Both the position numbers and the translations under genes were made by a program. Under the pieces are notes generated by a model that had not been told where the DNA came from, did not search any database, and worked only from the letters and a program-made list of their open reading frames with translations. Positions 19,660 to 31,640 of a stretch of 64,000 bases of DNA are shown here, in pieces; positions within the stretch are counted from its first letter, which is position 1, and each line of letters begins with the position of its first letter. This stretch comes from Toxorhynchites rutilus septentrionalis (lineage: Eukaryota > Arthropoda > Insecta > Diptera > Culicidae). The DNA lies in assembly GCF_029784135.1 (NCBI RefSeq), contig NC_073746.1:165839325-165903324 (forward strand), given 5' to 3'.

Positions 19660-19860
19660 CAGTAGAACCTCGATTATCTGCGAGCGGGTGATCTGCCATG
19701 CGGATTATTCACGACTGCGAGTTCCATTGTAAACCAATTGGCCTTTCCGGGATTTGTTAGACCTTATAGATGGATAGTTTAATGATTTCTGTATTGATAA
19801 AACATAGTTTTTATGTTTAAACATCATCCCGACTATTCGCGGATAATCGGGATTCTACTG
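19660..19860. mobile_element. pogo-type MITE, 201 bp
   Basis: Left end CAGTAGAACCTCGATTATCT and right end (inward) CAGTAGAATCCCGATTATCC are inverted repeats. TA follows on the right (19861-19862); the left TA is mutated. CAGT-starting ends with a GATTATC core resemble pogo/Tigger derivatives. Confidence 0.75.
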
Positions 19861-19989
19861 TAACTTGAATTAACACGTGATGTTTTTTCACCTGTGATTT
19901 TCCCAGATCTTCTCATTCTCCAAATTTTATAGCGGAGTGTGAAGAAACACACAACTTAGACTAAAGTGGCTGCCCCGCTCGCTAGCGCA

Positions 19990-20063
19990 AAGGATGACTG
20001 AGTTCAACGTTAAATGCGACACTGAGTGGTTCCTCGGCATGTCGCATTAAATGTAAATTACTG
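19990..20063. mobile_element. fragment of CAGTAA-ended MITE family
   Basis: GCGACACTGAGTGGTTCCTC then GTCGCATTAAATGTAAATTACTG to 20063, followed by TA. Matches the right ends of the MITE at 30277-30490 and the left region of 31058-31315. The other end was not found. Confidence 0.6.
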
Positions 20064-20499
20064 TATCAGTTTTCCAAACCAAAAGCTTTCAAGATTCCTA
20101 CAATTTCAGAACTTTATAAATCTTAATTGCAATCGCAAAAAACACTAACACAAAATCAATGTTCGCTTGTAAATCTGGCAACTCAGTCTGGAAGCCCGTG
20201 AGGTAAAACGTCAACATCATGCATCCATATGAAATGTCACGATATTGATGCCCGAAAATCAGAAAATTCGGATTTCTGCGTTGTCGGCCATGTTCAGCTG
20301 TCATTATGCTCTCAAATGTCATCATATTGTCAATAAAATTGACCGTGTAAGGTCCGCTTTACAGCAGTTTTGTAAATATATGCAGTATGGGATGGGTGGG
20401 AACAATTCTTCAGGTGTATGACACGATTATCGCTATCTCACTCTACCTACCGTCATCGCATATCTCACTATCATCGACATCATGATATGTCAGATGGTG
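20064..20499. other. intergenic, no gene seen
   Basis: No motif-bearing open frame. A short minus-strand frame (20325-20098) has no recognisable domain. Confidence 0.4.
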
Positions 20500-21100
20500 G
20501 TAAATTGGTAATTCGCGATGGTGTCGACGTCTGGTGGCGACTTCAAATTAGGGCCATAATATGTGTCCCAAACTCGTTGGTGTAATCTCTATCAGATTAG
20601 AAGACACGAAGCCGGGTTTTAAATTTTAAAATTTGAATGAAAATTTTCACATCATGATATTTAATTACTTGAAACACCTATTTCTGACTTTCATTAAACC
20701 ATATGGCTATACAATCCCAAAAGCTGATTTTTTTTTATTATAATATAAAATTGTCTTCATAAACAATTATGTAGAGACTCGTATGAGACTTTTTCACCAC
20801 CTGCAAACAAAAATGTTTTTAATTCAAATAGAATGCTAATTTGATATAGAAAAGCTAATTTTCATTCATAATTTTAATTTTGAAAACGTTCATTCCGACT
20901 GAAAATTAGCTATTCGTTGACGCTCCCCTAAACTACGAAGCACAATGCCGCCAACGCGGATCGCTGTTTTGAAGAAAACAAATACTTTTGATGTTTGAGA
21001 TGTTGGCACCCTAAGACAAGACCAGACAACTGGCTTCTTACTCTTCTTCGTCGTCCAAAAACGAAGCCATGACATGAAGATGCCAGAGCTGCCAAATATT
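20500..21100 (+). repeat. direct duplication, copy 2
   Basis: Counterpart of 19140-19620. It starts with GATGGTGTCGACGTCTGGTG and runs to GAAGATGCCAGAGCTGCC. The period is about 1.35 kb. A MITE pair lies between the copies. Confidence 0.6.
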
Positions 21101-21657
21101 ATAAAATATCGGATTTTTCAAATTTCTATTTTAATGAATCGTAACATTTGGTTGACATTCGCTATCCAACTCTTGACGAGTAAAGTTCAGTGTCGTTATT
21201 GTGCGTTGCCACTTTTACTATTGTGCGATTGGTATAGTGTACGAGTGAAGGTCATTGCTGTCCGCTTTCGAATTGACCTTTTGTGAAGTGGAACAAAGGA
21301 AGCAGCGCTCTTGCAGCTTGCAGCCCTAGGCGGCTGTTGAACATCGGCATAACGGGATCGCCATCGTGTGGCTGTCGTTAACGGGAATTATCATCACGTG
21401 ACCGTGTGAGCTATTCTTGCGCTATTGTGTTGATCCATAGCGCGTAGCCTCTGTCTCTCCCTGGTTAGGGCAGTAGAGCGCAGTATCGGAACAACTTTTA
21501 TATTAAGGTACACATATTTAATATTAATATTATTATTCAACTCATTTGTTCATTGTTTAATATTATTATCATAATTTATTTTTGTTTTGTTATTTTTTTC
21601 TCGAGATTATTGTTAAAATCAATAATATATTAGAAATAAGACAGAAATTTTTGTAAA

Positions 21658-23226
21658 ATGGAGGATAGTGGAGGATCTCCAGAGATGGAGATCTCCGATA
21701 ATGAATCCCATTTAAGATCTGGGAAAAAACATAAACGAGTCCCTCAAAAAGAAGATAATTCTTCTGGGGACGAATCTGCTCATCCTTCCAAGCCCCCCTC
21801 TAATAAAATAGCAAGCCTCCCTTCTGAACCCACTGTTACTTCCACTCCCCCTCTCCCATCATCGATTTCGCTTCCCCCTTCTGATGTTTCCGATCCAACC
21901 CAATCCTCGTCCTCGTCCTCGTCTTCTCCCTCTGTTGTTTCCGCTCCACGTGTCAGAGTTTATCCAGAAGATGCACCTGGAACTGGCCCGTGGGTTGTTT
22001 TCCTCCGGCCAAAACCAAAAGGAAAAAGCCTTAACGTGATTCAGATCATGAAAGATCTGGCCAGATACTCTTCTGTATCTGAAATTCGCAGGGTTAGACC
22101 GAACAAATTGCGGGTTGTCGTGAATGAACGGAAACACGCAAACGAGATTGTTGCTGACAAACACTTCACTCTCGAATATAGAACATTTATACCCTCCCAT
22201 AACGTAGAAATTGAGGGGGCGATAACTGAAACGGGTCTGACGAGCGAACAAATAAAAAAAGAAGGAAAAGGCAAGTTCAAGAAGCTTCCCTCAATGGAAG
22301 TAAAGATCTTGGACTGTCGCCAACTCGGGAAACTCTCCCATGATGGGGACCAAACTAAATTTACGCCGTCAGACTCGTTTCGAGTCACCTTTGCTGGTGC
22401 CGCCCTCCTTGACTACGTTATGGTGGACAAATTGAGACTACCTGTGCGACTCTTCGTGCCAAAGCCCATGACTTGCAACAAATGCAAGTCAGTTGGTCAC
22501 ACTTCAGATTATTGTGCCAACAAGGAGCGCTGTGCCACTTGCGGAGAGCAACATGAGGGGAAATCCTGCAGTGCGACTGAGCATAAGTGTCCATATTGCG
22601 GAGGATCCCCACACGCGCTCTCAGCTTGTGAAACTTACAAGAGTCGCTGGGAGAAACAGAAGCGCTCTTTAAAGGAACGCTCGAAGCGCACTTTTGCGGA
22701 AATTTTAAAGGGCGCTTCTCCACTGGCCCAACAACAACAACAACCAATCTCAACACACAATACCTTTTCCACGTTGCCAGTTGATGAAATGGAAGCGGAC
22801 ACAGCTAGCGGGGGCACACCGTTTATTTTCAAAGGGAATCCCCGGCGCAAAAATGTGACCACTCCCAAAGTTCAAGAACAAGTCCCCCCGGTGATACCCC
22901 CAGTTAGCTTGCCTAAAAAATCGAGTGCAGCGGACAAGCAAAATCAGGTTCCTCCTGGCTTCCGTGGGAATAGTTCACCTTCGAACGACCCAGCACTCGA
23001 GGGGACATCAAAAACCCCAACTGTCCCTATTTTTCCGTCCAGCTCAACTTCCCAATCGGGATTTATAAAGTTGTCTGACCTTTTGGATCAAATCTTCAAG
23101 TGTTTTAATGTTTCCGACTCCATCAGAACCATTGTCATCTCAATGCTTCCAGTATTAAAGACAATTTTGCAACAATTGATGCAAACATGGCCCCTCCTTG
23201 CAATGATTATCTCTCTTGATGTATAA
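21658..23226 (+). CDS. I-clade ORF1 (copy A), zinc-knuckle protein
   Basis: 522 residues from ATG 21658, intact. The N-terminal ~100 residues are Ser/Pro-rich and disordered-looking, with a serine run. Residues ~100-270 hold a conserved globular region beginning YPEDAPGTGPWVVF, probably the RNA-binding domain preceding the knuckles. Three knuckles follow: CNKCKSVGHTSDYC, CATCGEQHEGKSC and CPYCGGSPHALSAC. The C-terminus ends in a hydrophobic helix-like tail, QQLMQTWPLLAMIISLDV. It is predicted to coat element RNA. The stop (TAA 23224-23226) overlaps the ORF2 start ATG at 23219, giving an 8-nt overlap. Confidence 0.9.
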   Translation: MEDSGGSPEMEISDNESHLRSGKKHKRVPQKEDNSSGDESAHPSKPPSNKIASLPSEPTVTSTPPLPSSISLPPSDVSDPTQSSSSSSSSPSVVSAPRVRVYPEDAPGTGPWVVFLRPKPKGKSLNVIQIMKDLARYSSVSEIRRVRPNKLRVVVNERKHANEIVADKHFTLEYRTFIPSHNVEIEGAITETGLTSEQIKKEGKGKFKKLPSMEVKILDCRQLGKLSHDGDQTKFTPSDSFRVTFAGAALLDYVMVDKLRLPVRLFVPKPMTCNKCKSVGHTSDYCANKERCATCGEQHEGKSCSATEHKCPYCGGSPHALSACETYKSRWEKQKRSLKERSKRTFAEILKGASPLAQQQQQPISTHNTFSTLPVDEMEADTASGGTPFIFKGNPRRKNVTTPKVQEQVPPVIPPVSLPKKSSAADKQNQVPPGFRGNSSPSNDPALEGTSKTPTVPIFPSSSTSQSGFIKLSDLLDQIFKCFNVSDSIRTIVISMLPVLKTILQQLMQTWPLLAMIISLDV

Positions 23227-26200
23227 TTTAAATAGAGAGGTCAGAGATATCACTGTTTTACAGTGGAATTGTCGTAGTCTTATCCCTAAATTGGATACAT
23301 TCAAATTTTTAATTCATAACTTCAATTGTGATGTTTTTGCTCTGTCCGAAACTTGGCTTTCTTCGCGAGATGATATCTCTTTCCACGATTTTAATATTAT
23401 ACGCTTGGACCGCGATGACAGATACGGAGGGGTACTATTGGGGATCAATAAGTGCCACTCATTTTTTCGAATTGACCTTCCACCTATTGGAGGGATCGAA
23501 GCTGTTGCTTGTCATGCAAACATCAGAGGCAAAGACCTCTGTATAGTCAGCTTGTATTGGCCTCCGAGAGCTGCGGTTAGCCGCAAACAACTTGATGACA
23601 TGTGCTCACTCCTTCCTGAGCCACGATTGATCTTGGGAGACTTCAACTCTCACGGAACTGCCTGGGGGGAACAGTACGACGACAATCGTTCACTGTTGAT
23701 ATATGATCTTTGTAACAGCTTCAATATGACACTTTTGAACACTGGGGAAACAACACGTGTACCTAAACCTCCTGCTAACCCAAGTGCTCTTGACCTCTCG
23801 CTTTGCTCGAATTCACTATCGTTAGATTGCAAGTGGAATGTAATCCAGGACCCCAACGGTAGTGATCACTTGCCAATCAAAATTTCCATCACCATTGGGT
23901 CGAATTCTTCTGAATCTATAAACATGGCATATGACCTCACAAGACACATTGACTGGAAAAAATATGCGGACGCGATTGCTCTAGCCATCAATTCCAGAGA
24001 TGGTTTACCTCCATTGGAGGAGTATAACTTCCTTTCTCGTTTGATCTATGACAGCGCGGTTCGCGCTCAAACGAAACCCATCCCAGGTTCCACTATTCGT
24101 CGAAGGCCTCCCAATCTATGGTGGGATAGCATATGTTCCAAGCTTTATGTAGAAAAATCGAATGCATTTAAAGCTTTTCGGAAACGTGGAACCCCTGAAA
24201 ATTTTCAGACGTATTTGGACCTTGAAAATCAATTTAAAAACTTAACCAAAGGGAAAATACGTGCTTATTGGCGAAATTTCGTGGGCGGTTTGTCACGAGA
24301 AACGTCAATGAAAAAATATGGAAAGTGGCTCGAAACATGAGAAATCGCTCTTCAACGAATGAAAGCGAAGAATATTCACATCGATGGATTTTGAATTTTT
24401 CACGGAAGGTTTGTCCTGATTCCGCTCCTGTGCAAAAAATTGTTCGAGATATACCACAAGATAGGTGCGATCTTGATTCCGAGTTTTCGATGGTAGAATT
24501 CTCTCTTGCTCTCCTTTCATGTAACAATTCTGCTCCGGGATCGGATAGAATTAAGTTCAACTTGCTGAAAAATCTCCCTGATGTGGCGAAACATCGCTTG
24601 TTGAACTTATTCAATTGGTTTCTGGAGCATAATATTGTTCCAGATGATTGGAGACAAGTACGAGTTATAGCTATTCAAAAACCCGGAAAACCCGCGTCCG
24701 ACTTCAATTCGTACCGCCCAATAGCAATGCTGTCTTGTATACGGAAATTGTTGGAGAAAATGATCTTGTTTCGCCTTGATCGATGGGTTGAAACGAATGG
24801 CCTACTCTCAGATACACAATATGGGTTCCGCAGGGGCAAGGGGACGAATGATTGTCTTGCGTTGCTTTCTTCAGAAATTCAAATGGCTTACGCCGAAAAA
24901 AAACAAATGGCTTCAGTATTCTTGGACATAAAGGGGGCCTTTGATTCTGTTTCAATAGAGGTTTTGTCAGACAAATTACACTCTCGGGGTCTGCCGCCTC
25001 TATTGAATAATATGTTATATAATTTGCTTTGTGAGAAACATTTGAACTTTTCTCACGGAGATTCGGCAGTAAGTCGGGTCTCTTACATGGGCCTCCCCCA
25101 GGGCTCATGTTTAAGCCCCCTTTTGTACAACTTCTATGTAAGCGACATCGACAATTGCCTTACACAAAATTGCAGCCTAAGACAACTTGCAGATGATGGA
25201 GTGGTGTCTGTCGTAGGATCAAACGAATCCGACCTGCAAGGACCCTTACAAGATACTTTGAACAATTTTTCAACCTGGGCCATTGGGCTAGGGATCGAAT
25301 TCTCCACGGAGAAAACAGAGATGGTGGTTTTTTCTAGGAAGCATAGACCAGCAAAACCAAAGCTTCAACTTTTGGGTAAACCGATCACTCATGCTATGTC
25401 ATCCAAGTATCTTGGGGTCTGGTTCGACTCCAAATGTACTTGGGGGCCCATATTAGGTATCTGAGTAAAAAATGTCAACAAAGAATAAACTTTCTCCGTA
25501 CAATTACCGGCACCTGGTGGGGAGCCCATCCCGAAGATCTTATAATGTTGTATCGAACAACTATCCTCTCAGTGATGGAGTATGGCAGTTTCTGTTTTCA
25601 ATCAGCTGCCAAAACACACCTCATTAAACTCGAGCGAATTCAGTATCTTTGTCTCCGTATTGCGTTGGGATGTATGCCCTCAACGCATACCATGAGTCTC
25701 GAGGTTTTGACAGGCGTACTCCCACTAAAAGATCGCTTCAATTTATTATCTCTTCGGTTCCTCATCCGGTGTAAGGTTATGAATCCATTGGTGATCGGAA
25801 ATTTTGAGCAATTGATCGAGCTAAATTTTCATTCTGGATTCATGAGTTCATATCATGAATTCACCTCTATGCAGGTTGTTCCTTCTTCGTATATTCCCAA
25901 CCGTGTTTGTTTTCCTGACTACATCAATTCCTCTGTACATTTCGATCTGTTCATGAAAGAGAAAATCCATGAAAATCCAGATTATCTTAGATTGGGGATC
26001 GTTCCTACAATCTTCAATGCAAAGTATGGGCGTATCAATTGTGATAATATATACTTTACTGATGGGTCCTCTATGAATGAGTCCACAGGATTTGGAGTGT
26101 TCAACGTATTTTTTAGCACCTCACACAGTCTTCAGAATCCTTGCTCGGTATATATTGCTGAATTGGCAGCGATATACTGGGCGCTGGACAGCGTCGCCTC

Positions 26201-26900
26201 ACGACCTGTTGAACACTATTATATTGTAACGGATAGTCTTAGCTCTGTCGAAGCTATCCGTTCAGTGAGGCCGGAAAAGCACTCGCCGTACTTCCTTGAG
26301 AGAATACGAGAAATTTTGAGTGCTTTATCCAGACGCTGTTATGTCATTACCTTTGTCTGGGTCCCTTCACATTGCTCAATTCCGGGTAATGAGAGGGCTG
26401 ACTCATTAGCAAAGGTAGGTGCAATTGAAGGCGATATATATCAGCGCCAAATCGCCTTCAATGAATTTTATTCTTTAGTTCGCAAAAATACCATCGCTAA
26501 CTGGCAACGCAAGTGGAATGAAGATGAATTGGGCCGGTGGTTTCACTCGATTATCCCAAAGGTTAGCCTCAAACCGTGGTTCAAAAGTCTGGACTTGAGT
26601 CGGGACTTTATTCGCACCTTCTCCCGACTCATGTCCAATCACTGTTCGTTAGATGCACTACTCTTCCGTTTCAATCTTGCCAGCAGCAATCTCTGCGTTT
26701 GTGGCCAAGGTTATCACGACATCGAGCACGTTGTTTGGTCGTGCGAGGTGTATCTGGTCGCCAGATCGAATTTAGAAAACTCCCTTCGGGCCCGAGGAAG
26801 ACAGCCCAATGTGCCGGTGAGAGATGTGTTGGCTCGGTTAGACCTTGATTACATGTCCCATATATATGTTTTCCTTAAAGCTATAGATCTTCGTGTGTGA
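23219..26900 (+). pseudogene. I-clade ORF2 (copy A), EN-RT-RNase H, two frameshifts
   Basis: Begins at ATG 23219 (MYNLNREV). Endonuclease motifs: ALSETWLSS near residue 43, LGDFNSHGTAWGE near 140, GSDHLPI near 215. RT motifs: FLDIKGAFDSV near 567, GLPQGSCLSPLLYN near 624, LADDG near 657. RNase H (26040-26410) has TDGSS, AELAAIYWAL, TDSLSS and HCSIPGNERADSLAK, a full catalytic set. A terminal CVCGQGYHDIEHVVWSC gives a CCHC. Compared with copy B, one base is missing at about 24317 (AAAAAATATGG versus AAAAAATTATGG) and one G at about 25443 (five versus six G). Frames are otherwise open, so these two lesions inactivate the copy. Confidence 0.9.
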
Positions 26901-27261
26901 TTGTCCCTACATCCTTATAACCTCCTTTCCTTCCTTTGCGGGTAATTCGTCCCCTTGCTATAAATAGTAGAATAAGTTGAAATGTAAATAAACTATAGAT
27001 ATACGAATAGATTTAAGAATTGAGTGCTCATCAACATTGTTACAATTTCCTTATATCCCATCCTTCTCCTAAAAATATGTCACCCTTCTAAACTCGAGTA
27101 CACCGCGAGTAATCGGTTTTCCACCTTACTAACCATAGATGTAAGAAAATTGTTTATATATATATATAGTTTTAAAAATATATTTAAGAATTCGGCTCCT
27201 TTAAACTTAAGTAACTGAGTCTGTAAAAATAAACGAATTAATAAAAAAAAAAAAAAAAAAA

Positions 27262-27558
27262 CATTTGGTTGGTGCGAATTCAATGATTATTGCATATTTT
27301 CAAATAGACAATCTCAAAAATATGCTTTAAAAGGATAAAATAAGTCTTTTAAATACCCATATCTATAATATAATCGTTTCCAAAACAAATTTGGGATTTT
27401 TTTTTAGCAAATAAATCTAATCTGACAACCGTTACAGCGTTATGCAGATTCTCATTGTCTGAACCAAAACATTCTATCTTATTATATGAGCAGGAATACA
27501 ACCAAAACAACGTTAGGAAGCCATTTTTATTCATACAAAACGTAATTCAAAAATAAAA
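27262..27558. other. upstream region of the THAP gene
   Basis: AT-rich sequence after the copy A target duplication. It probably contains the 5' UTR and promoter of the gene at 27559. No clear TATA-initiator pair is seen. Confidence 0.35.
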
Positions 27559-27980
27559 ATGAAGTGTAAAGCCTTAAACTGTGAGCGAAGGACGGATACT
27601 CATCCTGAGTATAAATTTTATCGGTTCCCTCAAGACAAAAATATTCGGAAAGAATGGATTCGATTTTGCGTGAACAGTGAATTAGAAGTTCCATTCTTTG
27701 AAATCAAAGCAAGCACAAGAATATGTAGCGTAAGTATTAAAAACTAATTCTAAAACATATCCTAATACTAGTATATATACAGGCTCATTTTGTTGATGGG
27801 AAATACAATGAAAATGGAGTTACGAAAATTCCGACCTTAGCTGCATCCGCGAATGAGGAATGGGAAGAGATACAAAGTATTGAGAACAATTATGATTTGG
27901 TTGACGTATATGAAGGAGATAAACGACTACAGGAAGAAATATTTCGTTTGAAACATCAAATTTCCAAGCTGAAAAGGTAG
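27559..27980 (+). CDS. THAP-domain protein, two exons
   Basis: Exon 1 (27559-27729) begins MKCKALNCERRTDTHPEYKF and continues YRFPQDKNIRKEWIRFC. A GTAAGT donor at 27730 and an ATACAG acceptor ending at 27782 define a 53-nt intron. Exon 2 (27783-27980) continues in frame with AHFVDGKYNENGV. Joined, 122 residues carry the THAP zinc signature: the first Cys pair near the start (C-x4-C), the later ICSAHF C-x2-H, and the RFP and W positions. THAP domains bind DNA and occur in host regulators and P-element transposases. The C-terminal ~30 residues (RLQEEIFRLKHQISKLKR) form a short coiled coil. A small host THAP gene is most likely; a domesticated or truncated P-type exon is possible. The stop lies within AAAAGGTAG, where GT could be a cryptic donor. 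Confidence 0.75.
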
Positions 27981-28029
27981 TGTGTCAAAAAAAAACATAA
28001 AATATAAAAACATAAAAACAAAAAACATA

Positions 28030-28975
<946 letters not shown>

Positions 28976-29217
28976 GCTAACGTAAACCCTAGACCAGATG
29001 CTGCTGGCAGCTCCCGCGGGCCACTCCACTGCATCGGTTTTATACACAGGAAACTCGCATGGCAACTTTCCTCCTTGAGATATATTTTTCAGCCAAGACT
29101 TGTGAGCCAACACCACGAATCGATTTGGGCAGCGGGTTTCGCGTACATGTCGCTTCGGAATACTGAGATCTTCAGTTATTGCTTCCATATTGTTTTGCAC
29201 TTTGTTAAACCATCTGT
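28976..29217 (-). CDS. internal exon candidate, unassigned host gene
   Basis: On the minus strand a good acceptor (TTTTTCTTTTAACAG) ends at 29218 and a consensus GTAAGT donor begins at 28975. The ~80 codons between are open in one frame, reading RWFNKVQNNMEAITEDLS then RETRCPNRFVVLAHKSW and ending IWSRVYVS. The composition is typical of coding sequence (mixed, charged, no low complexity). I do not recognise a domain, and partner exons were not identified. The paired splice sites make it better than chance. Confidence 0.45.
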
Positions 29218-30276
29218 TAAAAGAAAAACCGTACATAAAACCTCCATGAAATCAGGCCTCATTGTTTTGAACCTTGAACATCGAGAAGCGAACCCTAGAA
29301 AAACAAAGGGCTATTACAACCCGCAGTATAATTTCACTTTTCTACGTACGCGATTAGGTAGATACGCAAACAAAACACATTTCGGCTTAAACATAAAAAC
29401 ACCAACCAAATGGCAGCAGTTTGGAACGGAAAAACCGAGAAACAAAAGGGAAAATAAAGATTTTCACACTCGCGAATTGAAAGTTGTTTCGACAGAGAAA
29501 ACGAAAATTGAACGGTTTGACATTTCGGTTGAAGTTGTGTTCGTACGAACACCTCGGTTCGGACCACTCAAATACCACTTCTGTAGAGAACAGAAACAGC
29601 TGATCGGATCTTACTGGTGGGTGGTATAAACAGTGGGGTTTGTTTACAAACAGTGATAGCCTCCACACCAATACTAGCATGGTCAAACGTTTTATTACAG
29701 GGTGCCTCGAACTTTGGAGCTGATGTTTCTAGAGGGCGAGAGAGCGCGGGATTCGTGGTGATGCCATTGAGTTGTGTGAAACAAAAATGGTAATGAATTT
29801 CAGGTGGAATACACTTTAAATGAATGCGCATTACCCCTCCCGCATAGAATAATTGTTCTATGCAATAAACTAACAGATTTTTTGGTAACTGGTGACAATA
29901 TTCTAGACGAACATTGTTCAAATAATGATTTTATAGCTAAGTTTAAATGAAAATGCAAATTTATTGTAATACCTAGAGGCGAATGAACTGAAAAGTTTAA
30001 AGCCTCTTTAATTCAACATCATCATCATCATTGTAATACCAGGGACAACCATACAACTGTACTAGCGACGTACGGGTTCAGCGTTGTACAGGTACCATTG
30101 TAGCAGGGGATAGTAACTTCAAGCAAAAAAGTGGGGCCGATTCGAGATTGCTTTTATGTAAACAGTGAACTTTTTTTACACTCTAAAAATTGCACCGACT
30201 TGCACTGACAACTGAATGATATTGTCAATTTGTGCGAGATGCCTCAAAACAGCTGGGAATAAATATTGGTTATATA
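29218..30276. other. intergenic, no gene supported
   Basis: Short open frames on both strands (for example 29075-29629 plus, 29921-29568 minus) have no recognisable domain. A CATCATCATCATCATTG stretch lies near 30022. Confidence 0.4.
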
Positions 30277-30490
30277 CAGTAAGTTACATTGATTGCGACG
30301 TTTAGATTATTGGCTGTAAATTGGTTTGTAAACATCGAATTAGGGGTCCAAATTATGGCGCCACATTAAAGTTGCCACCAGACGTAGACACTGTACCACT
30401 CGCATCGCCAATGTTCAATTACAAGCCAAAATCGCCTCCAAAGCGACACTGAGTGGTGCCTCGGCATGTCGTATTAAATTTAAATTACTG
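30277..30490. mobile_element. CAGTAA-ended MITE, 214 bp
   Basis: CAGTAAGTTACATTGATTGC at the left and ATTTAAATTACTG at the right, TA on both sides (30275-30276, 30491-30492). Contains GCCACCAGACGTAGAC and GACACTGAGTGGTGCCTCGG, shared in inverted order with 31058-31315. Confidence 0.75.
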
Positions 30491-30492
30491 TA

Positions 30493-31055
30493 TTATATTG
30501 TTATTTATGTTCGCATCATAAGCAACGAACACATATTTATTTTCCATTTGCAATAGTATTCACGATGATTGGATGGATGAATATACGACTTATACATGCA
30601 TCTAGTACGGCTATTGTCATGCGTATATACAATTTACTACAGACAGCCAAAAAACGAATGGCGGGAAACGTTCTTGATTATTATAATAATGATTATAGAT
30701 TTTTGTAAATACATGTATGTTTGGAATGTTACGTAAAAAAATACTTTCAAGTCCGAATATTTCCGTTTTCATGAAAAGTGAAAGTGAAAGTGTTTTTTTC
30801 ATTTTTAACTTTTAAGAACGAAAGATTATCTGTTTGCCGGTCTTTTGCGTTCTGATAAACATAGTGACAAAAATAAATTAGTTCAACTTCGTCATTCAAT
30901 TGCACTTAACTCAAAACAGTAAACATGAGATTATGAACTTGACAAACCATGCTGCCAAGTATGCCAACCCAGCAAACATTAAATCGTATAACGTAATCGT
31001 ATTAAGCATCGAATATCTGAAATTTGGGGTGTATAAGATGCACCCAAATAGCATA
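30493..31055. other. intergenic, no gene seen
   Basis: AT-rich, no supported feature. Confidence 0.4.
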
Positions 31056-31057
31056 TA

Positions 31058-31315
31058 CAGTAAGTTACCTCTAATCCTCGACATACCGAGGCACTACTCA
31101 GTGTCGCATTAGAGTTGATTGGCCTGTAATTGAACATTCACGATGATAGTGGTACAACGTCGACATCTGGTGGCGACTTTCAATCTGGGGCCATACTTTG
31201 GGTACCAAACTCGATGTTTACAAAATATCCAATTAGAGATGAAAATGTCCAATTATTTGTGTCCCATTACAGGTCCGTCCAATTAACTAAATGTCGAATT
31301 AGAGGTAACTTACTG
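31058..31315. mobile_element. CAGTAA-ended MITE, 258 bp, perfect ends
   Basis: CAGTAAGTTACCTCTAAT at the left and its exact reverse complement at the right, TA at 31056-31057 and 31316-31317. The interior includes CGAGGCACTACTCAGTGTCG and GTCGACATCTGGTGGCGACT, shared with the other family members at 17910, 19990, 20500 and 30277. Confidence 0.85.
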
Positions 31316-31544
31316 TACATGCAAGTTTATTAGGCAATACCTAATAACATAATAAGTCTGTTGTCATACGAATATACGATTCATCACAGCCATAAAAAAA
31401 AGGCGGAAAATATTAAAGTAAAATGTTTGGCCCGGGGAATCACCATTTTTGTATGTATATAGAACCTTTATAAACATTTATGTTTGTACAAATAGGAATT
31501 AATCAATTGACTTTTAGGGATATAAATGTTGATATGAGTGGTGG

Positions 31545-31640
31545 CGACGGTTATAAAATTGCTCCGGTGGGATTTGAACTCCGGTTGTTTGGATTATCAA
31601 GCCGCAGCTATCTCATACGGCTATCTGAAATATGATTTTA
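31545..31640 (-). repeat. tRNA-like sequence (SINE head or tRNA relic)
   Basis: On the minus strand TAGCCGTATGAGATAGC then CGGAGTTCAAATCCCACCGG resemble polymerase III A and B boxes at tRNA spacing. The T-arm pairing is imperfect and no acceptor stem closes, so it is not a functional tRNA as far as I can see. Confidence 0.45.

Larger units (their letters stand above)
21155..27259 (+). mobile_element. I-clade non-LTR retrotransposon, copy A, full length
   Basis: About 6.1 kb, bounded by a 12-bp target duplication AACATTTGGTTG at 21143-21154 and 27260-27271. It starts ACATTCGCTATCC and ends with an A-tract at 27243-27259. Order: ~500-bp 5' UTR, ORF1 with zinc knuckles, ORF2 with endonuclease, RT, RNase H and a C-terminal CCHC, then a ~360-bp 3' UTR. 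RNase H after RT places it in the I group, mosquito I-like. Two 1-nt deletions break ORF2. Copy B lies at 53859-59427. Confidence 0.9.

Noticed and set aside
21859..25108. Minus-strand and alternate-frame ORFs of 100-134 codons inside I-clade copy A
   Set aside because: The same shadows recur at the matching positions of copy B, as expected from sequence identity, and no domain is present.
31545..31640. Functional tRNA gene
   Set aside because: A- and B-box-like motifs are present, but the T stem mispairs and no acceptor stem closes; kept only as a tRNA-like repeat.
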